Source: CAIKZZ01 sp035604595 (GTDB taxonomy: Bacteria > Pseudomonadota > Gammaproteobacteria > Steroidobacterales > Steroidobacteraceae). Taken from it: a DNA stretch of 64,000 nucleotides. Shown piece after piece: positions 61,815 through 64,000 of this stretch. Numbering within the stretch: the stretch's first letter is position 1; each line of letters opens with the position of its first letter. Location: positions 65,693-129,692 of the forward strand of contig DATNIE010000013.1 in NCBI GenBank assembly GCA_035604595.1, written 5' to 3'. Position numbers and translations under genes: made by a program. The notes beneath the pieces are model-generated. The model had not been told where the DNA came from. It did no database searches and saw only the letters and a list, made by a program, of their open reading frames with translations.

Positions 61815-62065
61815 GTGAAGTCTCCGTCACGGGTCTTGGGCGGGCACGATGCGCCGCCAACACAATGACGTTCAAGCTTAGCGGGCTTGGACAACTTTGG
61901 AGAAATTCGTAGACGGTCACCTCGCCGGCAACAGGTTAACCCCCGCAATCAGACCGACAGGCAACCTCCGGCCTATAGCAGCCACCCGGGTTGTAAAGAA
62001 GCCCCTCCTAAAGGAGACATTCGGTACCATGGCCTGTCACCTCTCCACATAGCCGTGGCAACAAC

Positions 62066-63196
62066 GTGCTGACCCGCCGCGAAGCGATCCAAGCCTTATG
62101 CGCGGGATTTCTCTGTCGCTGGCATTCGAGCGCTGCCGCGTCAACCGCCGGCTATAGCGACCAACAATACGCCCGCGCAATGATCATTGACGCACTCGGT
62201 GGACCTGGAGGCTTCGAACCCGGTGTGCCAGACGATGCTCCGCTGTCCCCGAAGTTCATCGCGGACATACGGGCATCTGGCGTTACAGCCGTGAATGTAA
62301 CGGTCGGTGAGGTCGGTAATGGTCCGAATCGCTTCGCCAAGACCGTCGCCGACATTGCCAACATGGAGCGCGAACTCGCCGCTCACCCCGACGTGTTCCT
62401 GAAGGTGCTCCGCGCCAAAGACCTGACCGAGGCCAAGTCAACCGACCGGATGGGTCTGATCTTTGGCTTTCAGGACACCTGCATGCTCGACGGAGATCTG
62501 ACGCGACTGACGACATTTTACAACCTGGGTGTCCGTGTCTCTCAACCGACCTACAACCGGCGCAATCTGCTGGGCGACGGCTGCCTGGAAACAGCTGATG
62601 GGGGTTTGAGCCGATTGGGTCACGAGTTTGTAGCCGAGATGAATCGACTGCACATGCTGCTTGACCTTAGCCACGCCGGTCCGCGCACGATCTCGGACGG
62701 AATTGCCGCCTCGACCGTGCCAGCGGCGATCACGCACACCGGCTGTCGCGCGCTTGCCGATTTGCCACGGAATACGGCCGACAGCTCACTCAGAGCGCTT
62801 GCGGATCGCGGTGGAGTGGCCGGCATCTACTTCATGCCATTCCTCAGAGTATCGGGACAACCGCACGCGGAAGACTTGATCCGTCACCTCGAGCATGCTG
62901 TGAACGTGTGTGGTGAGGATCACGTCGGCCTCGGAACGGATGGAACCATTTCCGGCGTAGAACTGAATCAGGCGTATGCGGACTACATTCGCAAATCTGT
63001 TGAGGACCGGATCAAGTCCGGCATATCGGCCCCGGGCGAGGCGCCGGATGTGTTTACTGTGATCCCGGAGTACAACGGACCGCGGCGATTCAGAGTGCTG
63101 GCGGATGATTTGGCGCGCCGAGGATGGACATCCGGCTCAATTGACAAAGTCCTCGGGCAGAATTTTGCACGACTATTCACTGAGGTGTGGACGTAG
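62066..63196 (+). CDS. Membrane-dipeptidase-like protein (peptidase M19), Tat signal
   Basis: The 376-residue protein matches an M19 subgroup: I-D-A-L-G-G-P-G-G, T-A-V-N-V-T-V, I-F-G-F-Q-D-T, Q-P-T-Y-N-R-R-N, L-D-L-S-H-A-G, I-T-H-T-G-C-R-A-L and V-G-L-G-T-D-G. Renal-dipeptidase-type enzymes start with an H-x-D zinc pair that here reads I-D-A-L-G, and the bridging Glu is replaced by G-F-Q-D. Activity may therefore differ. The start GTG 62066 gives L-T-R-R-E-A-I with a hydrophobic stretch, a likely Tat signal. No ribosome-binding site is obvious. Confidence 0.8.
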   Translation: MLTRREAIQALCAGFLCRWHSSAAASTAGYSDQQYARAMIIDALGGPGGFEPGVPDDAPLSPKFIADIRASGVTAVNVTVGEVGNGPNRFAKTVADIANMERELAAHPDVFLKVLRAKDLTEAKSTDRMGLIFGFQDTCMLDGDLTRLTTFYNLGVRVSQPTYNRRNLLGDGCLETADGGLSRLGHEFVAEMNRLHMLLDLSHAGPRTISDGIAASTVPAAITHTGCRALADLPRNTADSSLRALADRGGVAGIYFMPFLRVSGQPHAEDLIRHLEHAVNVCGEDHVGLGTDGTISGVELNQAYADYIRKSVEDRIKSGISAPGEAPDVFTVIPEYNGPRRFRVLADDLARRGWTSGSIDKVLGQNFARLFTEVWT

Positions 63197-63263
63197 TGCG
63201 CACCGGGAGCCCGGCAGCAGCCGGGCGACTGCGACGGCGAGCTGTTAAGTTCGAGGACTACCG

Positions 63264-64000
63264 ATGATACGCGCGCTTGTCTCAATGCTGGGAACGCTGC
63301 TATTCGCTGCTGCAGCGTTGGCCGCCTCCTCCGATCGGGACGATCAAGTTGTGATGTTTGGCAAGGTCGTGGGCCTGCAAACGGTCACGGCGCGGGGCGA
63401 CGCCCAAGCGTTCGCAGAGTATTCCTACAACGATCGTGGCCGCGGAGATCATATCGTCGCGAACTGGACGCTCGACGCCGCCGGTGTGCCCACAGCGTAC
63501 TCTGGGCAAGGCAACGACTACATGAAGGCCGCATTCGCCGAGACGTTCCGCCGCAGCGGCGGCCGAGCGTATTGGCGGAACCGGTCAGAACATGGTGCCC
63601 AATCCATCGCCGCAGAAGCGTTCTACGTTCCGACCAATGCACCACCCGAGTTTCTAGGCGTCCTGGCACGTGCGCTGCTGAAGGCACCGGAGCATCGACT
63701 ACCACTGCTGCCATCCGGCGAGGCGCGCATCGCTGCGGCTGGATCGATGACGGTGACGCTTGCCGGTGGGGGGAAGACCGCGTTAACCCAGTATCGGGTC
63801 ACGGGGCTGGATTTCAGCCCAACTCCCGTCTGGCTCGATCACGACGGTAACACCGCCGCCATTGTCTCGAGCTGGATCTCGGTGCTGTCCGCGCCTTACC
63901 GCGAATCCATGCAAGCACTGCTCGATGCGCAGAATCACACCGACATCGAATGGTTCGCCGAACTCGCCAGGCAGCATACGCACGTTCCGGCCGGTGACCT
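63264..64000 (+). CDS. Start of a probable exported amidohydrolase (cut by the window)
   Basis: The frame is open from ATG 63264 to the window end (245 residues). It has a signal peptide (L-V-S-M-L-G-T-L-L-F-A-A-A-A-L-A-A) and GAGG 7 bases before the ATG. The visible part is a beta-rich N-terminal domain with L-L-P-S-G-E-A-R-I and G-L-D-F-S-P-T-P-V-W-L-D-H-D-G. I associate this with the leading domain of exported amidohydrolases in related bacteria. The metal-binding domain lies beyond the window, so the call is tentative. It follows the dipeptidase by 67 bases and may form an operon with it. Confidence 0.55.
   Translation, partial: MIRALVSMLGTLLFAAAALAASSDRDDQVVMFGKVVGLQTVTARGDAQAFAEYSYNDRGRGDHIVANWTLDAAGVPTAYSGQGNDYMKAAFAETFRRSGGRAYWRNRSEHGAQSIAAEAFYVPTNAPPEFLGVLARALLKAPEHRLPLLPSGEARIAAAGSMTVTLAGGGKTALTQYRVTGLDFSPTPVWLDHDGNTAAIVSSWISVLSAPYRESMQALLDAQNHTDIEWFAELARQHTHVPAGD

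Noticed and set aside
62029..62052. Seven-codon ORF just before the M19 gene as a leader peptide
   Set aside because: The AAGGAG upstream is about 12 bases from its ATG, too far, and no attenuator structure was seen.
1..64000. tRNA, rRNA, CRISPR arrays, insertion sequences, phage genes
   Set aside because: I looked for T-loop-like motifs, regularly spaced repeats, terminal inverted repeats and transposase or integrase motifs on both strands and found none convincing; a dedicated search tool would be decisive.

Overview
The window is 64 kb of high-GC DNA from a free-living Gram-negative bacterium. The likely source is a gammaproteobacterium of the Steroidobacter/Nevskiales/Xanthomonadales type. 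This rests on large TonB-dependent receptors with a TGSRI-like plug start, a DUF3379 anti-sigma factor, Tat-exported hydrolases, an oxygen-dependent protoporphyrinogen oxidase and an MprF/AcvB pair; it is an inference from gene content only. I saw no rRNA, tRNA, CRISPR array, insertion sequence or phage gene. Genes are tightly packed, and many are joined by 4-base ATGA or GTGA stop/start overlaps.

Layout. 0-2.9 kb: the end of an esterase, a cupin protein, a VapBC-type toxin-antitoxin pair and a D-Ala-D-Ala carboxypeptidase. 2.9-5.8 kb: an exported M14 zinc carboxypeptidase. 5.9-18 kb: a glycogen/alpha-glucan block with glgA and an ATP-grasp ligase on the plus strand, converging on glgP, a TPR-sulfotransferase, glgC, a GH57-like protein, malQ and a LEA-type lipoprotein on the minus strand. 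The GH57-like protein seems to have lost both catalytic residues, and no glgB or glgX is present. 18.2-20.6 kb: a coupled chain of PadR regulator, HAAS/sensor-like membrane protein, unknown protein and DUF192 protein.

20.7-33.2 kb: two TonB-dependent receptors flank a TPR-sulfotransferase, a small exported protein, two TPR-aspartyl/asparaginyl-hydroxylase paralogues and a further 2-oxoglutarate/Fe(II) oxygenase. It looks like an uptake-plus-modification island of unknown substrate. 33.7-41.9 kb: a Tat-exported amidase, the lysyl-phosphatidylglycerol pair acvB-mprF and, divergently from only 17 bases away, a quinone-oxidoreductase-like gene coupled to a MATE exporter.

42-45.3 kb: an ECF sigma factor with a DUF3379 anti-sigma factor, divergent from a DUF692-DUF2063 pair (the family of enzymes that modify small cysteine peptides). 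The divergent region carries two facing copies of one promoter-like motif, TGTAAYAA-N9-CGGCCSGGTC. Each lies exactly 7 bases before a start codon: the sigma gene on one side, and a 27-codon ORF with two cysteines on the other. This is the best candidate in the window for an undescribed self-regulated peptide system.

45.3-64 kb: housekeeping and accessory genes. They include an M3 oligopeptidase, HemY, a lipase-NamZ-DOMON operon, AlkB, a VOC protein, an OPT transporter, a DUF1272 protein, a methyltransferase, a HAD phosphatase-MFS pair, an ECF42 sigma factor with its DGPF partner, an M19 dipeptidase and the start of a probable amidohydrolase.

Method limits: start codons were chosen by eye from ribosome-binding sites, signal peptides and overlaps. 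Family assignments come from motif recognition, without database searches.
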